Source: Macrococcoides caseolyticum | GTDB lineage: Bacteria > Bacillota > Bacilli > Staphylococcales > Staphylococcaceae | Length of the DNA stretch: 60,270 nt | NCBI RefSeq assembly: GCF_002902665.1 | Contig: NZ_PPRM01000005.1 | Location: forward strand, 1-60,270 | Reading direction: 5' to 3' | Shown here: in pieces, positions 39,442-48,680 of the stretch | How positions within the stretch are numbered: position 1 is the stretch's first letter | Layout of the letters: each line of letters starts with the position of its first letter | Program-made: the position numbers and the translations under genes | Notes under the pieces: model-generated | What the model was told of the DNA's origin: nothing | The model's database searches: none | What the model saw: only the letters and a program-made list of their open reading frames with translations

Positions 39442-40671
39442 ATGTATAAAGAAGAACAATTAAAACAGTATGCAGCATTACTTGTCAAGGTAGGTATGAA
39501 CGTTCAACCTGAGCAACGCGTTTATATTCGCGCAACGGTGGACGCGCAAGATTTCGTTCATCTTGTTGTTGAAGCGGCTTATGAGGCGGGTGCCAGCGAT
39601 GTTAAAGTGAATTATAGTGACGATAAGTTGGCGCAGTTAAACTTCAAGTATCGTAAACAAGAAAGTTTCGAAAGTGTACCACAATATTTAGTGGATGAGC
39701 GTATGGATTATGCGAATGACTATGCAGCTCAGCTTGCACTTATTTCATCAAGTCCAGAAAACTTAAAGGATGCCGATCCTAAGAAAGTCTCTGCGAATAT
39801 GAAGGCATACGGTACTGCTTTTAAAGATTATATGAAGATGATGCAATCAGATCAGTTCAGCTGGACTGTTGCAGCCTATCCTTCAACTGCATGGGCGAAG
39901 CTTGTATTCCCAGAACTTGATGAAACAGCAGCATTTGAAAAGTTATTAGATGCAATTTTAGATAGCGTACGTATGAATAGTGAGGATCCAGAAGCTGCAT
40001 GGGCTACGCATAATCATAATCTTCACAGCAAAGCTGATTATTTAAACAATAAGAAATATGTAGCACTGCGCTATAAAGCACCGGGTACAGACCTTGAAAT
40101 TGGATTGCCAGAAGGTCATATTTGGTGTGGTGCATCAAGTATTAATAAAGACGGTATAGAGTTCATGGCGAATATGCCAACAGAAGAAGTATTTACTGTA
40201 CCACATAAAGATAGAGTAAATGGTTATGTCTCTAGCACTTTGCCACTGAGTTACGGCGGAAATATTATCGATAACTTTAAATTAACGTTTAAGGATGGGC
40301 AAGTAGTGGACTTTGAAGCGCAAACGGGTCAAGATATATTAGAGGGACTGCTAAATACAGATGACGCAGCGAAATATTTAGGAGAAGTCGCGCTCGTACC
40401 ACATGATTCACCAATCTCTAATTCTAAGATCTTATACTATAACACATTGTTTGATGAGAACGCATCATGCCATTTAGCATTAGGTTCAGCATATCCATTC
40501 TGTCTTGAAGGTGGTAAGGAGCTGGATGATGCAGGACTTGAAGCTGCAGGACTGAACAACTCGATTACACATGAAGACTTTATGATTGGCTCAGCACAAA
40601 TGAACATTTATGGTGTAACATCTGAAGGAAACGAAGAAGAGATTTTCTTAAATGGAAATTGGGCGTTTTAA
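39442..40671 (+). CDS. M29-family metallo-aminopeptidase (AmpS/PepS)
   Basis: 409 aa, full length for AmpS/PepS. The metal-binding C-terminal half includes GEVALVPHDSPIS (Glu, His), NTLFDENASCHLALGSAY (Glu, His) and the final HEDFMIGS (His, Asp). It removes N-terminal residues from cytosolic peptides with Co2+ or Zn2+. AAGGAGG precedes ATG 39442. It is likely co-transcribed with the DUF1128 gene and perhaps with the small membrane gene at 40727. Confidence 0.92.
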   Translation: MYKEEQLKQYAALLVKVGMNVQPEQRVYIRATVDAQDFVHLVVEAAYEAGASDVKVNYSDDKLAQLNFKYRKQESFESVPQYLVDERMDYANDYAAQLALISSSPENLKDADPKKVSANMKAYGTAFKDYMKMMQSDQFSWTVAAYPSTAWAKLVFPELDETAAFEKLLDAILDSVRMNSEDPEAAWATHNHNLHSKADYLNNKKYVALRYKAPGTDLEIGLPEGHIWCGASSINKDGIEFMANMPTEEVFTVPHKDRVNGYVSSTLPLSYGGNIIDNFKLTFKDGQVVDFEAQTGQDILEGLLNTDDAAKYLGEVALVPHDSPISNSKILYYNTLFDENASCHLALGSAYPFCLEGGKELDDAGLEAAGLNNSITHEDFMIGSAQMNIYGVTSEGNEEEIFLNGNWAF

Positions 40672-40726
40672 TTTAGAGAATTAAATGATAAAATAGGATT
40701 ACTAATGGGTTAAGAGGAGGATGGAC

Positions 40727-40900
40727 ATGTCAGTAGCTATGATGTGGTTTGTACTTATTGCGTTTATCTTCGCAATTTTCGTATTTGGTGGCGTACTAAT
40801 GATGTTTTTAGTTAAAGCTTTTGATTCTAAAGAAGCAGATATCATCGATACACCAGAAGAAGCGTTAGAAAAGAAAGTCTTTGCTGATAACGTTCACTAA
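40727..40900 (+). CDS. Small single-helix membrane protein (57 aa)
   Basis: Start ATG 40727 with AGAGGAGG upstream. One membrane helix fills residues 5-30 (WFVLIAFIFAIFVFGGVLMM), followed by an acidic cytosolic tail (KEADIIDTPEEALEKK). A hairpin follows. Conserved small proteins of this kind are common beside ampS in related species, but I do not recognise a named family. Confidence 0.65.
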   Translation: MSVAMMWFVLIAFIFAIFVFGGVLMMFLVKAFDSKEADIIDTPEEALEKKVFADNVH

Positions 40901-40910
40901 TAGTAATTGA

Positions 40911-40945
40911 GAGGATACGGATTAAGATTCCGCATCCTCTTTCTT
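40911..40945 (+). terminator. Rho-independent terminator
   Basis: GAGGAT-A-CGGA pairs with TCCG-C-ATCCTC (one mismatch), followed by TTTCTTTG. Confidence 0.75.
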
Positions 40946-40989
40946 TGTTTGATATAATATTGTCAACTATATATGAATGGGGAATAAAT

Positions 40990-41508
40990 ATGAGCGAACG
41001 ATCAAAAAAATCAATGAATGCATCAAGAACTGTGAAAACACAGCAGATCTTCCCGTCGGATACGAATCATCATAATACATTGTTTGGTGGAAAGCTGATG
41101 GCGATGATTGATGACGTGGCGAGCATCGCAGCAACAAGACATTGTGGGAGATCAGTCGTCACTGCAAGTACAGATTCTGTAGATTTTCTGCAGCCGATAA
41201 GACCAGGAGAAATCGTATCAATGGTTGCACTTGTGACCTATACTGGGACATCTTCATTAGAAGTTTGTGTGAAAATAGTTGCTGAAAATATACTGGAACA
41301 AAGAAAGCATCTGGCGGCGATCAGTTTCTTAACGTTTGTTGCATTAGATGAGCATAATCTGCCGGTTATGGTGCCAGAAGTTGTTGCTGAGACTGAAGAC
41401 CAGGTATGGCTGAATGAAACCGGGAAAGAACGTGCAAAAGTACGTAAAGAACGTCGAAGTAAGAGTAAGGACCTGCACCAGTTTTTCTCGAATAATTTAA
41501 CGATATAG
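40990..41508 (+). CDS. Hotdog-fold acyl-CoA thioesterase (YkhA-like)
   Basis: 172 aa from ATG 40990 (GGGGA upstream). HHNTLFGGKLMAMIDDVAS (about 26-44) is the acyl-CoA hydrolase signature with the catalytic Asp; TDSVDFLQPIRPGE follows as expected. It hydrolyses acyl-CoA thioesters in the cytosol; chain length preference is unknown. The C-terminal tail is basic (VRKERRSKSKDLHQF). An intergenic repeat and a bidirectional hairpin follow. Confidence 0.9.
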   Translation: MSERSKKSMNASRTVKTQQIFPSDTNHHNTLFGGKLMAMIDDVASIAATRHCGRSVVTASTDSVDFLQPIRPGEIVSMVALVTYTGTSSLEVCVKIVAENILEQRKHLAAISFLTFVALDEHNLPVMVPEVVAETEDQVWLNETGKERAKVRKERRSKSKDLHQFFSNNLTI

Positions 41509-41515
41509 TATGGAG

Positions 41516-41580
41516 TGAGTGTCCAAAAAAGTGACACTCGCGCAGAAATAACATCACGAGTGTCCGTCAAACGTACACTC
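41516..41580. repeat. Dispersed intergenic repeat, copy 2
   Basis: GTGAGTGTCCAAAAAAGTGA followed by CACTCGCGCAGAAA matches copy 1 at 32280 with only a few changes over its first 33 bases. Here the element continues with a second GAGTGTCC at 41558-41565 and ACACTC at 41575-41580, giving overlapping direct and inverted sub-repeats. Like copy 1 it starts within a few bases of a gene's stop codon. Confidence 0.7.
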
Positions 41581-41599
41581 ATCAAAACAAGCTCAACAA

Positions 41600-41638
41600 A
41601 AAATCACGTAAAGCATACTGCTTCACGTGATTTTTTAA
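41600..41638. terminator. Bidirectional terminator
   Basis: AAATCACGTAAAGCA pairs with TGCTTCACGTGATTT (one mismatch), followed by T run, between the thioesterase and the converging radical SAM gene. Confidence 0.85.
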
Positions 41639-41641
41639 TTT

Positions 41642-42769
41642 CTATTGTTCGTGCATTCGTTTTTCGTTAGCTTTAAAGTCAATATCAGGATAATACATAT
41701 TTTTCACGAGTAAGTTCGGACCGAGACATTTCACTTTCGGGCAGTGACAGTTAATCGTCTGATTGAGAGCACTCTGTTTCCACTTATCGTATACATCCTG
41801 GAGTGGTGTGTCAATAATATTATCGATTGTGCCTGTTTCATCGCCAAAGTCTGTCACGATGACATCTCCGGTAAACACGTTAACATTCAGTCGTGAACGT
41901 CCATCTGGATCATTACGGACTGTAACGTTCTTTGCACTGTGGACGTCATCTAAAAATGATAAGTCATCTGCATTCATAGAACATGGCAGTATTGGTAACG
42001 TACCAAATAACATCCATGTATCCTCATCTCTAAATGATAGTAATTGTCTGATTGCAGTTTTCGTTTCTTCTATTGTTAACACATTTAAATCACTTGCAAA
42101 GTCTGATGGGTACATCGGATGTACTTCGTGACGTGCACATTTCATGTCGTTGACGATTTCCTTATGAATCTTCTCTAGATAAGGTAGCGTACTTTTATTG
42201 AGCATCGTTTCTGCTGAGACAAACATGCCTGCCTCAGATAAGCGTCGTGCGTTCTCTATAATTTGTTCATATAATTTATAGCGTGCTTTAATTGGTGGCT
42301 TCTTATCCATAACGTGAAAGCCAACTTCCGCAAATTCATCGATCGTTCCCCAGTTATGAGAAATATGCATCACATCTATTAGATCGATTAATGGTTCATA
42401 GCGATCATAGTTTATCGTTAAGTTTGAGTTCATCTGTGTATAGATACCACGTGACTTAGCATATTCAAGTATAGGCGTTACTGTTTCTTTTATCGATTTT
42501 TTAGAGAACATCGGTTCTCCGCCTGTGATACTTAATGTTGATAAGTGTTCTACTTCATCTAAACGTTTAAGTATCGTCGTCATATCAATTGTATCTGGAT
42601 CCTTGAGTTGCAACGTATAACCGACAGCACAATGTGCACAACGCATATTACATAGTGTTGTCGTCGTAAATTCTATATTAGATAACTTCGTCTCACCAAA
42701 TTTCTCCACTTCCTTGTATGCTTCCCATGGATCATTGTGAATTGAAATTTTATCTTTTAAAGCGATCAT
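41642..42769 (-). CDS. yfkAB: YfkAB-type radical SAM protein
   Basis: 375 aa from ATG 42769 (AGAAGG upstream). The radical SAM CxxxCxxC motif is Cys40-Cys44-Cys47 (CNMRCAHC); the next Gly-rich SITGGEP binds SAM. A second Cys group near the C-terminus (CHCPKVKC) may bind an extra cluster. It matches the YfkAB family, whose reaction is unknown. Neighbours with yfk/yfj names support orthology. Single gene, own promoter. Confidence 0.88.
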   Translation of the reverse strand: MIALKDKISIHNDPWEAYKEVEKFGETKLSNIEFTTTTLCNMRCAHCAVGYTLQLKDPDTIDMTTILKRLDEVEHLSTLSITGGEPMFSKKSIKETVTPILEYAKSRGIYTQMNSNLTINYDRYEPLIDLIDVMHISHNWGTIDEFAEVGFHVMDKKPPIKARYKLYEQIIENARRLSEAGMFVSAETMLNKSTLPYLEKIHKEIVNDMKCARHEVHPMYPSDFASDLNVLTIEETKTAIRQLLSFRDEDTWMLFGTLPILPCSMNADDLSFLDDVHSAKNVTVRNDPDGRSRLNVNVFTGDVIVTDFGDETGTIDNIIDTPLQDVYDKWKQSALNQTINCHCPKVKCLGPNLLVKNMYYPDIDFKANEKRMHEQ

Positions 42770-42900
42770 AATTTGCCTTCTTTCCATTTATTGTCCGATT
42801 ACTATTATGAACGTGTAAGGAGTGTTGTCAATAAATACATTGAAAGTTTAAGAAATCTGTTACATAATGAATACATTCATAGAATAAAAAGGAGTACATT

Positions 42901-43059
42901 ATGACTAAAGATTCTTTAGAAGAAATTAAAGTAAAATTAAATGATTTTATGGAGACGATTGATTCGGTAAATCCTGAAACAACGGATATCCATGATATTG
43001 ATGAATGGTTAGCGTTGCTTGATCAGTTAGAACAGAAAGTAAAATCAATTAAACATTAA
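42901..43059 (+). CDS. Small acidic helical protein (SE1561-like)
   Basis: 52 aa from ATG 42901 with AAAAAGGAG upstream. Acidic, wholly helical protein (LNDFMETIDSVNPETTDIHD, DEWLALLDQLEQKV). It resembles the small SE1561-type proteins found in staphylococci; function unknown. It lies 11 bases before the RlmD-type methyltransferase and is probably co-translated with it. Confidence 0.65.
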   Translation: MTKDSLEEIKVKLNDFMETIDSVNPETTDIHDIDEWLALLDQLEQKVKSIKH

Positions 43060-43070
43060 GGAGATTATAT

Positions 43071-44450
43071 ATGACAGATATACAAGTAAAAGTCGGTCAG
43101 CAGTTTCCTTTAACAATTAAGAGACTCGGTATCAACGGAGAAGGTATTGGTTACTTTAAACGCAAGATTACTTTTGTAAAAGGGGCGTTACCTGGAGAAG
43201 TCATCGTCGCACAAGTAACAGATATTAATCCGAAATACTTACAGGCAAAGATGGTTAAGATTCGTGAAAAATCAAATGAACGTGTAAAACCGAAATGTAA
43301 TGTATTCGATTTATGTGGAGGGTGTCAATTACAGCATCTTTCTTATCGTGGACAGTTAAAGTATAAGAAACAAATTGTTGAAGATGCGCTGACGAAATAT
43401 GCACCACACGTGAAGCTTGACAAAATTAAAGATGTTAAAGGTATGCATAATCCTTACACGTACCGTAATAAAAACCAGTTTCCAGTTGAGAAGACCGGAC
43501 GTAAAGTGCGTGCCGGGTTATATAAGGAGCACTCGAATACCTTAATCGACTTACATGAATGTATCGTCCAGGACAACCGTACGATGCATACGACGAATGA
43601 AGTGAAGAAGATTATGAGCGAACTTAACATCGATGCTTGTAAGAATCCGATGCGCGAAAAAGGTGTGCGCCATATCGTTACACGTGTGGCACTTGCAACA
43701 GGTGAAATTCAAGTTGTGTTCGTCACAAATACTAGACATTTAAAGAAACAAGATCTATTAGCAGAACGTGTGATGCGTTTAGCTGGCGTGAAAAGTGTTG
43801 CATTAAATATTAACACGGAGAAGACATCAATTGTTATGGGTGATGAAACAATTGTTATTGCCGGTGAGGAAACGATTCGTGAGCAATTACAAGATCATAT
43901 TTATGACTTATCAGCGGAAAGCTTCTTCCAGCTTAATCCGAGACAGACTGTTGTACTTTATAATGAAGTACGCGATGCAGCAGCACTTACAGGTAAGGAG
44001 AATGTGGTAGATGCATTCTGTGGAACAGGTACGATTGGTATATGGCTAGCAGATAATGCAGGTGAAGTCCGCGGTATGGATACGAATGAAGACGGTATCG
44101 TCAACGCCATATATAATGCTACATTAAATGGTGCGGATAACTGTAAGTTTGAAGTTGGCGATGCATCAGAGAAATTAAATGAATGGATTGAAGAAGGTTT
44201 CTATCCAGATGTAATAACAGTGGATCCGCCAAGAACTGGGTTATCTGAAGCAACGATTAAATTAATCAATGAAATTAAACCGAAGACATTCGTTTATACG
44301 AGCTGTAATCCTTCGACATTGGCGAAAGATTTAGCACATTTAACGAAAGCATTCCAGGTGGAGTATATCCAGCCAGTGGATATGTTCCCTCAAACAGCAC
44401 AAGTGGAAGCTGTAGTGAGGCTTACACGTAAAAGAAAATTAAGGAAATAA
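43071..44450 (+). CDS. RlmD-type RNA (uracil-C5) methyltransferase with intact Fe-S site (YfjO-like)
   Basis: 459 aa. TRAM domain (about 8-65), then the Fe-S ligands Cys76, Cys82, Cys85 (CGGCQLQH) and Cys164. SAM motif DAFCGTGTIG, DPPRTGL and catalytic Cys in TSCNPSTLAKD. It is a paralogue of the product of 21153-22517; this copy corresponds by context to B. subtilis YfjO. The exact target uridine is not readable from sequence. AAGGAG precedes ATG 43071. Confidence 0.92.
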   Translation: MTDIQVKVGQQFPLTIKRLGINGEGIGYFKRKITFVKGALPGEVIVAQVTDINPKYLQAKMVKIREKSNERVKPKCNVFDLCGGCQLQHLSYRGQLKYKKQIVEDALTKYAPHVKLDKIKDVKGMHNPYTYRNKNQFPVEKTGRKVRAGLYKEHSNTLIDLHECIVQDNRTMHTTNEVKKIMSELNIDACKNPMREKGVRHIVTRVALATGEIQVVFVTNTRHLKKQDLLAERVMRLAGVKSVALNINTEKTSIVMGDETIVIAGEETIREQLQDHIYDLSAESFFQLNPRQTVVLYNEVRDAAALTGKENVVDAFCGTGTIGIWLADNAGEVRGMDTNEDGIVNAIYNATLNGADNCKFEVGDASEKLNEWIEEGFYPDVITVDPPRTGLSEATIKLINEIKPKTFVYTSCNPSTLAKDLAHLTKAFQVEYIQPVDMFPQTAQVEAVVRLTRKRKLRK

Positions 44451-44540
44451 TAAATATATTCCTCATAATTTATTATGGATGTTTTATCATCTCAAAGCGG
44501 GGTATACATTACTATAACGATTTTAGGAGGAACTTATATT

Positions 44541-45056
44541 ATGAGTAAGAAAATCGCAGTAGTACTAGATAATTTATTTGAAGACGTAGAATATACGAGC
44601 CCCGTTGAGGCACTTAAGAGTGAAGGACATGAAATTACTGTAATCGGTAAGGAAACAGGTACTGTAAAAGGTAAATCTGAAGATACAGAAGTTCAAGTCG
44701 ACAAAGCAATCAGCGATGTAAAACCTGAAGACTTCGATGCGTTACTTATCCCTGGTGGTTTCTCACCTGATATGTTACGTGGAGATGAGCAAGGTCGTTT
44801 CGGTGAGTTTACGAAACATTTCGTTCAAGATGAAAAACCTGTATTTGCTATCTGTCATGGACCGCAATTATTAATCGATACAGATTTATTAAAAGGTAAG
44901 AAATTAACAAGTTTCTTATCAGTGCGTAAAGACCTCGAAAATGCAGGGGCTACAGTTGTAGATGAGCCAGTAGTTGTGGATTCTAATATCGTAACATCTC
45001 GTACACCTGATGATTTAGAAGACTTCAATAGAGAATCATTAAATTTACTTAAATAA
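44541..45056 (+). CDS. DJ-1/PfpI-family protein
   Basis: 171 aa from ATG 44541, chosen for GGAGGAAC 10 bases upstream. Nucleophile elbow Cys in [10 protein letters not shown] (about residue 110) and acidic Glu near the start are conserved. Members act as glyoxalase/deglycase or stress proteases; general stress protein 18 of Bacillus is in this group. Role here is inferred only. It ends with a clean hairpin. Confidence 0.9.
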   Translation: MSKKIAVVLDNLFEDVEYTSPVEALKSEGHEITVIGKETGTVKGKSEDTEVQVDKAISDVKPEDFDALLIPGGFSPDMLRGDEQGRFGEFTKHFVQDEKPVFAICHGPQLLIDTDLLKGKKLTSFLSVRKDLENAGATVVDEPVVVDSNIVTSRTPDDLEDFNRESLNLLK

Positions 45057-45066
45057 TGGCATTATT

Positions 45067-45096
45067 AAAAGGTATCTCATTTGAGATGCCTTTTTT
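45067..45096 (+). terminator. Rho-independent terminator
   Basis: AAAGGTATCTCA pairs with TGAGATGCCTTT around two bases, followed by T6. Confidence 0.85.
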
Positions 45097-45106
45097 GTTA
45101 TGATTA

Positions 45107-45170
45107 TAAGACCGATTTTGCAGTTTTTCATCGAGAATTAACACTTAGGAGATATCCTTTCTCGGTCTTA
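45107..45170. other. Potential structured RNA before sgtB
   Basis: TAAGACCGA (45107-45115) can pair perfectly with TCGGTCTTA (45162-45170). A shorter stem CGAGAA/TTCTCG (45132-45137 with 45159-45164) competes for the same bases, and AGGA-GATA-TCCT sits inside. No T run follows. It is either a leader structure of sgtB or chance. Confidence 0.35.
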
Positions 45171-45252
45171 AGATTGATTTTCACCTCTATTTATCAATAA
45201 TAATTCCTATTCAACATACACGATGATATGATATTGACTAAGAGGTGACTGC

Positions 45253-45960
45253 ATGAAAAGAAAAGGGTGTGGATGTTTATCCATTTTATTTATTCCGTTA
45301 TTACTATTAACATTTTATATTGGTTTTAATATATTTCAGGGCTATCGTGTTAATATTGATGATTTGCAATCAATTGAACAAAAACAGACATTCGTTGCTG
45401 CAAATAATATGCCGAAACATTTAACCGGTGCATTTGTCGCATTAGAAGACAAAAGGTTTTACAAACATACTGGTGTAGACTGGCTAGGTACGATGCGTGC
45501 AATATTTGTCTCATTGAAAAATGGTGAAGCATCTCAAGGTGGGAGTACGATTACACAGCAATTGGCGAAGACCTATTTCTTTAACAATGAGAAATCAATT
45601 TCCAGAAAGATTAAAGAGGTAGTAGTGGCTAAACGTATAGAGAACAATTATTCAAAGGATCAGATATTAAGTTATTATTTAAACACGATTTACTTTGGTG
45701 ATAATCTGTACTCAGCTGAAGATGCTGCAAACCATTATTTTAATACGAGTATACATGTAAGTAATGCGTACTATCCACAAGTAACCGTTCTACAAAGTGC
45801 ACTATTAGCAAGTGCAATCAATGCACCTTCTGTTTATCAGATCGATGATTACCAGAATGATGCAGCGCTCAAATCCAGAACAGAGTTCACGTTAAATAAA
45901 ATGTTAGAGCAGAATGTAATAACTGAAATGCAATATAATGAAGCATTAACGGGTTTATAA
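45253..45960 (+). CDS. sgtB: Monofunctional peptidoglycan glycosyltransferase (GT51)
   Basis: 235 aa. One N-terminal membrane helix (about 9-30), then a GT51 domain: catalytic Glu65 in EDKRFYKHTGVDW, GGSTITQQLAK (about 96-106) and second Glu about 122. It polymerises lipid II into glycan strands on the outer membrane face. No transpeptidase domain is present. AAGAGGTG precedes ATG 45253. Followed by recX as in staphylococci. Confidence 0.94.
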   Translation: MKRKGCGCLSILFIPLLLLTFYIGFNIFQGYRVNIDDLQSIEQKQTFVAANNMPKHLTGAFVALEDKRFYKHTGVDWLGTMRAIFVSLKNGEASQGGSTITQQLAKTYFFNNEKSISRKIKEVVVAKRIENNYSKDQILSYYLNTIYFGDNLYSAEDAANHYFNTSIHVSNAYYPQVTVLQSALLASAINAPSVYQIDDYQNDAALKSRTEFTLNKMLEQNVITEMQYNEALTGL

Positions 45961-45969
45961 TATAATGTA

Positions 45970-45996
45970 AGACGAGATACTGTCTCGTCTTTTTTA
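45970..45996 (+). terminator. Terminator of sgtB
   Basis: AGACGAGA pairs with TCTCGTCT around TACTG, followed by T run. Confidence 0.8.
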
Positions 45997-46025
45997 TTTT
46001 GAGGACAGTGTGATGGAGGGTTATG

Positions 46026-46838
46026 ATGGAACATAAGATTACAAAGATTGAAGTTCAAAAGCATAACAAAGACAGATTTAATCTGTATATAAATGGCAAT
46101 TTCTTTGCCGGTATTGATGCTGCGACGTATGTCTATTTTAATTTGAGGAAAGATCTCATATTATCCGATGAAGATCTCCGTAACATCGGTGAATATGATG
46201 GGTATCGTGTTGCAATTAATAATGCTTTAAACTATTTATCATATAAGAAACGCACAGAATCAGAAGTGCGAAATTATCTCGCAAGCGATGAAGTGCGTGG
46301 TGAAGTAATCGAGCGCGTCATTCAGTATTGTAAGGAAAATAAGTATATCGACCACGATGATTATACGAAGAGTTATATGAATACATTGCTGAACACAACA
46401 GATAAAGGTCCTGCAATATTCGTACAGACCTTAAAGCAGCTGGGCGTTGAACAAGCGATTATAGATAAATATCATGTACAGTTTGAAGGTTTGATCACTT
46501 CAGAGCGTATCGATAAGATTGCTCAAAAAGTTATGAGAAAATATGAAAAGAAGCAATCCGCTAAAATGATTGAACAGAAAGTTATTCAAACTCTTATTCA
46601 AAAAGGGTATAATTTGGATATTGCAAATGATGCGATGAAAAATGTTAAACTTGTTACAAGTGATCTGGCGTTAGATAAAGCGTTCGAAAAAACCGTAACG
46701 AGACTCGCAAGAAAACATGAAGGTTACGTCCTTAGTCAGAAAGTTATACAAAGTTTAATGCAAAAAGGATTTCTTTACGATGATATTATGACAAAGATAA
46801 AGGATAGTGGATTAAGTGGAAGAGAAGAAATTAATTGA
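46026..46838 (+). CDS. recX: RecX, regulator of RecA
   Basis: 270 aa from ATG 46026 (ATG 46023 is also possible; GGAGG at 46015-46019 favours the second). Three-helix RecX repeats are visible, e.g. ALNYLSYKKRTESEVRNYL and VMRKYEKKQSAKMIEQKVIQ. It modulates RecA filaments. Length matches the long staphylococcal RecX type. Its end overlaps the start of yfhH by 23 bases, as in the Bacillus yfhG-yfhH pair. Confidence 0.92.
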   Translation: MEHKITKIEVQKHNKDRFNLYINGNFFAGIDAATYVYFNLRKDLILSDEDLRNIGEYDGYRVAINNALNYLSYKKRTESEVRNYLASDEVRGEVIERVIQYCKENKYIDHDDYTKSYMNTLLNTTDKGPAIFVQTLKQLGVEQAIIDKYHVQFEGLITSERIDKIAQKVMRKYEKKQSAKMIEQKVIQTLIQKGYNLDIANDAMKNVKLVTSDLALDKAFEKTVTRLARKHEGYVLSQKVIQSLMQKGFLYDDIMTKIKDSGLSGREEIN

Positions 46839-47130
46839 AATGACGCCGCATGAGTTACAACAGATTACAGCAGATTACAGAGAGAAAGCACGTAAAGCTG
46901 AAATGATGGGTATTGTGAATGAATACGAAGTATGGATGCGTAAAGCACTTATTGCAGAAAGTTATTTAGTCGATGCACAGAAAGTACAGCCGGGCAAAGT
47001 ATATGCGCTCGTAGGAAACCCACCGGAATACTTTAAGGTAGACCGCGTTAAAGGTGTGTTTGCCTGGGGGTTCAGACTAGGTGGAACACTTGAAGAAGAA
47101 GGTATCCCACTTGCATTGCTACAATTATAA
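46816..47130 (+). CDS. yfhH: YfhH-family protein (DUF1811)
   Basis: 104 aa from GTG 46816, inside the recX end. Helical N-terminal half (TPHELQQITADYREKARKAE) and a small SH3-like C-terminal domain (PGKVYALVGNPPEYFKVDRV) match DUF1811. Function unknown. AAGGATAG about 12 bases upstream is a weak site; translational coupling to recX is likely. Confidence 0.87.
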   Translation: MEEKKLIEMTPHELQQITADYREKARKAEMMGIVNEYEVWMRKALIAESYLVDAQKVQPGKVYALVGNPPEYFKVDRVKGVFAWGFRLGGTLEEEGIPLALLQL

Positions 47131-47142
47131 GGAGAATGAAAG

Positions 47143-48672
47143 ATGACGAGTGAAATTTTAGTAAGATTACTCAATGTTACAAAGTATTTCAGACAAGTCA
47201 GTGGTTTTCAGAAGTTCAGAGATTTAATGGTGCCTGAATCTAAGAACCATGTTGTTGAAGTTAAAGATGTAACGATTCATCTCTATCGCGGCGAAATACT
47301 TGCTTTAGTTGGCTTACCGAATTCTGGTAAATCCATTATCGGAAAACTTATGGCTAAAGTTGTTGAACCTAACAGCGGTCGCGTTAAGAATGAATATTTA
47401 ACATTTCTTGCAAGTCATAATCATATATTTGAAGGCAGTACTTCAGTCAGACAGCTGATCGAGTCAATTTTCCTTACGTACAATATGCCACTTCAATCAT
47501 ACAACGAAAAGCGTAAGCATGTGATAGACTTTGCTGAGCTTGGTGGCAAGGAGAAGTGTTCGATCCAGCAATTAACGATAGAAGAACGTACGAAGCTACT
47601 CGTAAGTCTTGCATATTTTATAAAACCTGATGTGATTATCTTTGATGAACTATATCAGTATATGGATAAAGACTTTAAAAAGAAGTTTCATATGGTTATT
47701 GATATGTTCAAGAAAGAACGACGTGCTATCGTGCTGATTGATTCGAATATGGAATTAATTCGAACGCGTGCAAACTACATTACATGGATGAGTCATGGGC
47801 AAGTAAAGCAATCGGGGACTCCCGATGAAATTCTGCCGTTATATCAATCTTATGTAAGTGATTATTATAGCTGCCGTACGGATGAAGAGCGTGAATTGTT
47901 CGATCTTCAGATGCGTATGTCACGTAGCCTTAATCACGACAAGGATGAACAGCTAAGTCGTATAAAAAAGTATGGTGGTGCAATCTTTGATGAAAAACTA
48001 CAGCGGATATTAATATCGACATTGATGTTAATCGCAGGTATTGCAGTGATGTTCCTATTGATGATCAACGACATCGGTATGAAGAAAACAGAAGTTGCAG
48101 CTGATGAAAAAGGGATTGTAGAGAAAAATGTGGATGAATTTCGTGAAAAGTATGCAATTGGTGTTACAAATAAGCCGACCGAACTTCAAGGCGAACAAAA
48201 GGTGAAATTACCGGCTGGTCATACTATGACGATTTCTAGCATTGGTGATGAAACATATAAAGTGGATTATCAGAAGAAAACTATGGAAGTTAAGCAACAG
48301 GATATTATATATATTAATCCGGCAGCACTGTATGATGAGTATACGTTAAGTGAGCTTGAAGACTATATGTATGACAACTATTCGAACTTCAGGGAATTCT
48401 TCAATGGTTACCTTGGGAAGCATCATAGTGTTATCAACAAAGAACTTTATCCTGAAAGTAACGATCGATTTAAAATTAAGCTCACTAAAAATGAAATCTA
48501 CCTTCACTTTAATGACTATGATATTATGAATGGCATTAGTTTTCCGATAGTCAATGAAGAAAAGCTGAGACAGAAATTCAATATTAGTACAGAACAATGG
48601 ATTATTAAAATAGATGATGGCTACGCTATTGCTGACTTCAGCAAAGGCGAGTGGCTAATTATACAGATGTAG
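47143..48672 (+). CDS. TagH-like ABC ATPase with membrane helix and outside domain, degenerate motifs
   Basis: 509 aa. ABC ATPase domain (about 1-245) with Walker A GLPNSGKS (Lys63) and Walker B DVIIFDEL (Asp168-Glu169). Where the LSGGQ signature should be the sequence is QQLTIEERTKLL, and the switch His is replaced (IVLIDSNMEL). One membrane helix (about 288-308) follows, then an extracellular domain with an SH3-like part (KVKLPAGHTMTISSIG). The layout is that of B. subtilis TagH, ATPase of the wall teichoic acid exporter. It is paired with a TagG-like permease, and has AAGGAGA before ATG 47143. Confidence 0.75.
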   Translation: MTSEILVRLLNVTKYFRQVSGFQKFRDLMVPESKNHVVEVKDVTIHLYRGEILALVGLPNSGKSIIGKLMAKVVEPNSGRVKNEYLTFLASHNHIFEGSTSVRQLIESIFLTYNMPLQSYNEKRKHVIDFAELGGKEKCSIQQLTIEERTKLLVSLAYFIKPDVIIFDELYQYMDKDFKKKFHMVIDMFKKERRAIVLIDSNMELIRTRANYITWMSHGQVKQSGTPDEILPLYQSYVSDYYSCRTDEERELFDLQMRMSRSLNHDKDEQLSRIKKYGGAIFDEKLQRILISTLMLIAGIAVMFLLMINDIGMKKTEVAADEKGIVEKNVDEFREKYAIGVTNKPTELQGEQKVKLPAGHTMTISSIGDETYKVDYQKKTMEVKQQDIIYINPAALYDEYTLSELEDYMYDNYSNFREFFNGYLGKHHSVINKELYPESNDRFKIKLTKNEIYLHFNDYDIMNGISFPIVNEEKLRQKFNISTEQWIIKIDDGYAIADFSKGEWLIIQM

Positions 48673-48680
48673 GTGTTTAC

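Noticed and set aside
41238-41585. Antisense frame running from the thioesterase into the repeat
   Set aside because: No ribosome-binding site, and it crosses a gene end and a repeat element.
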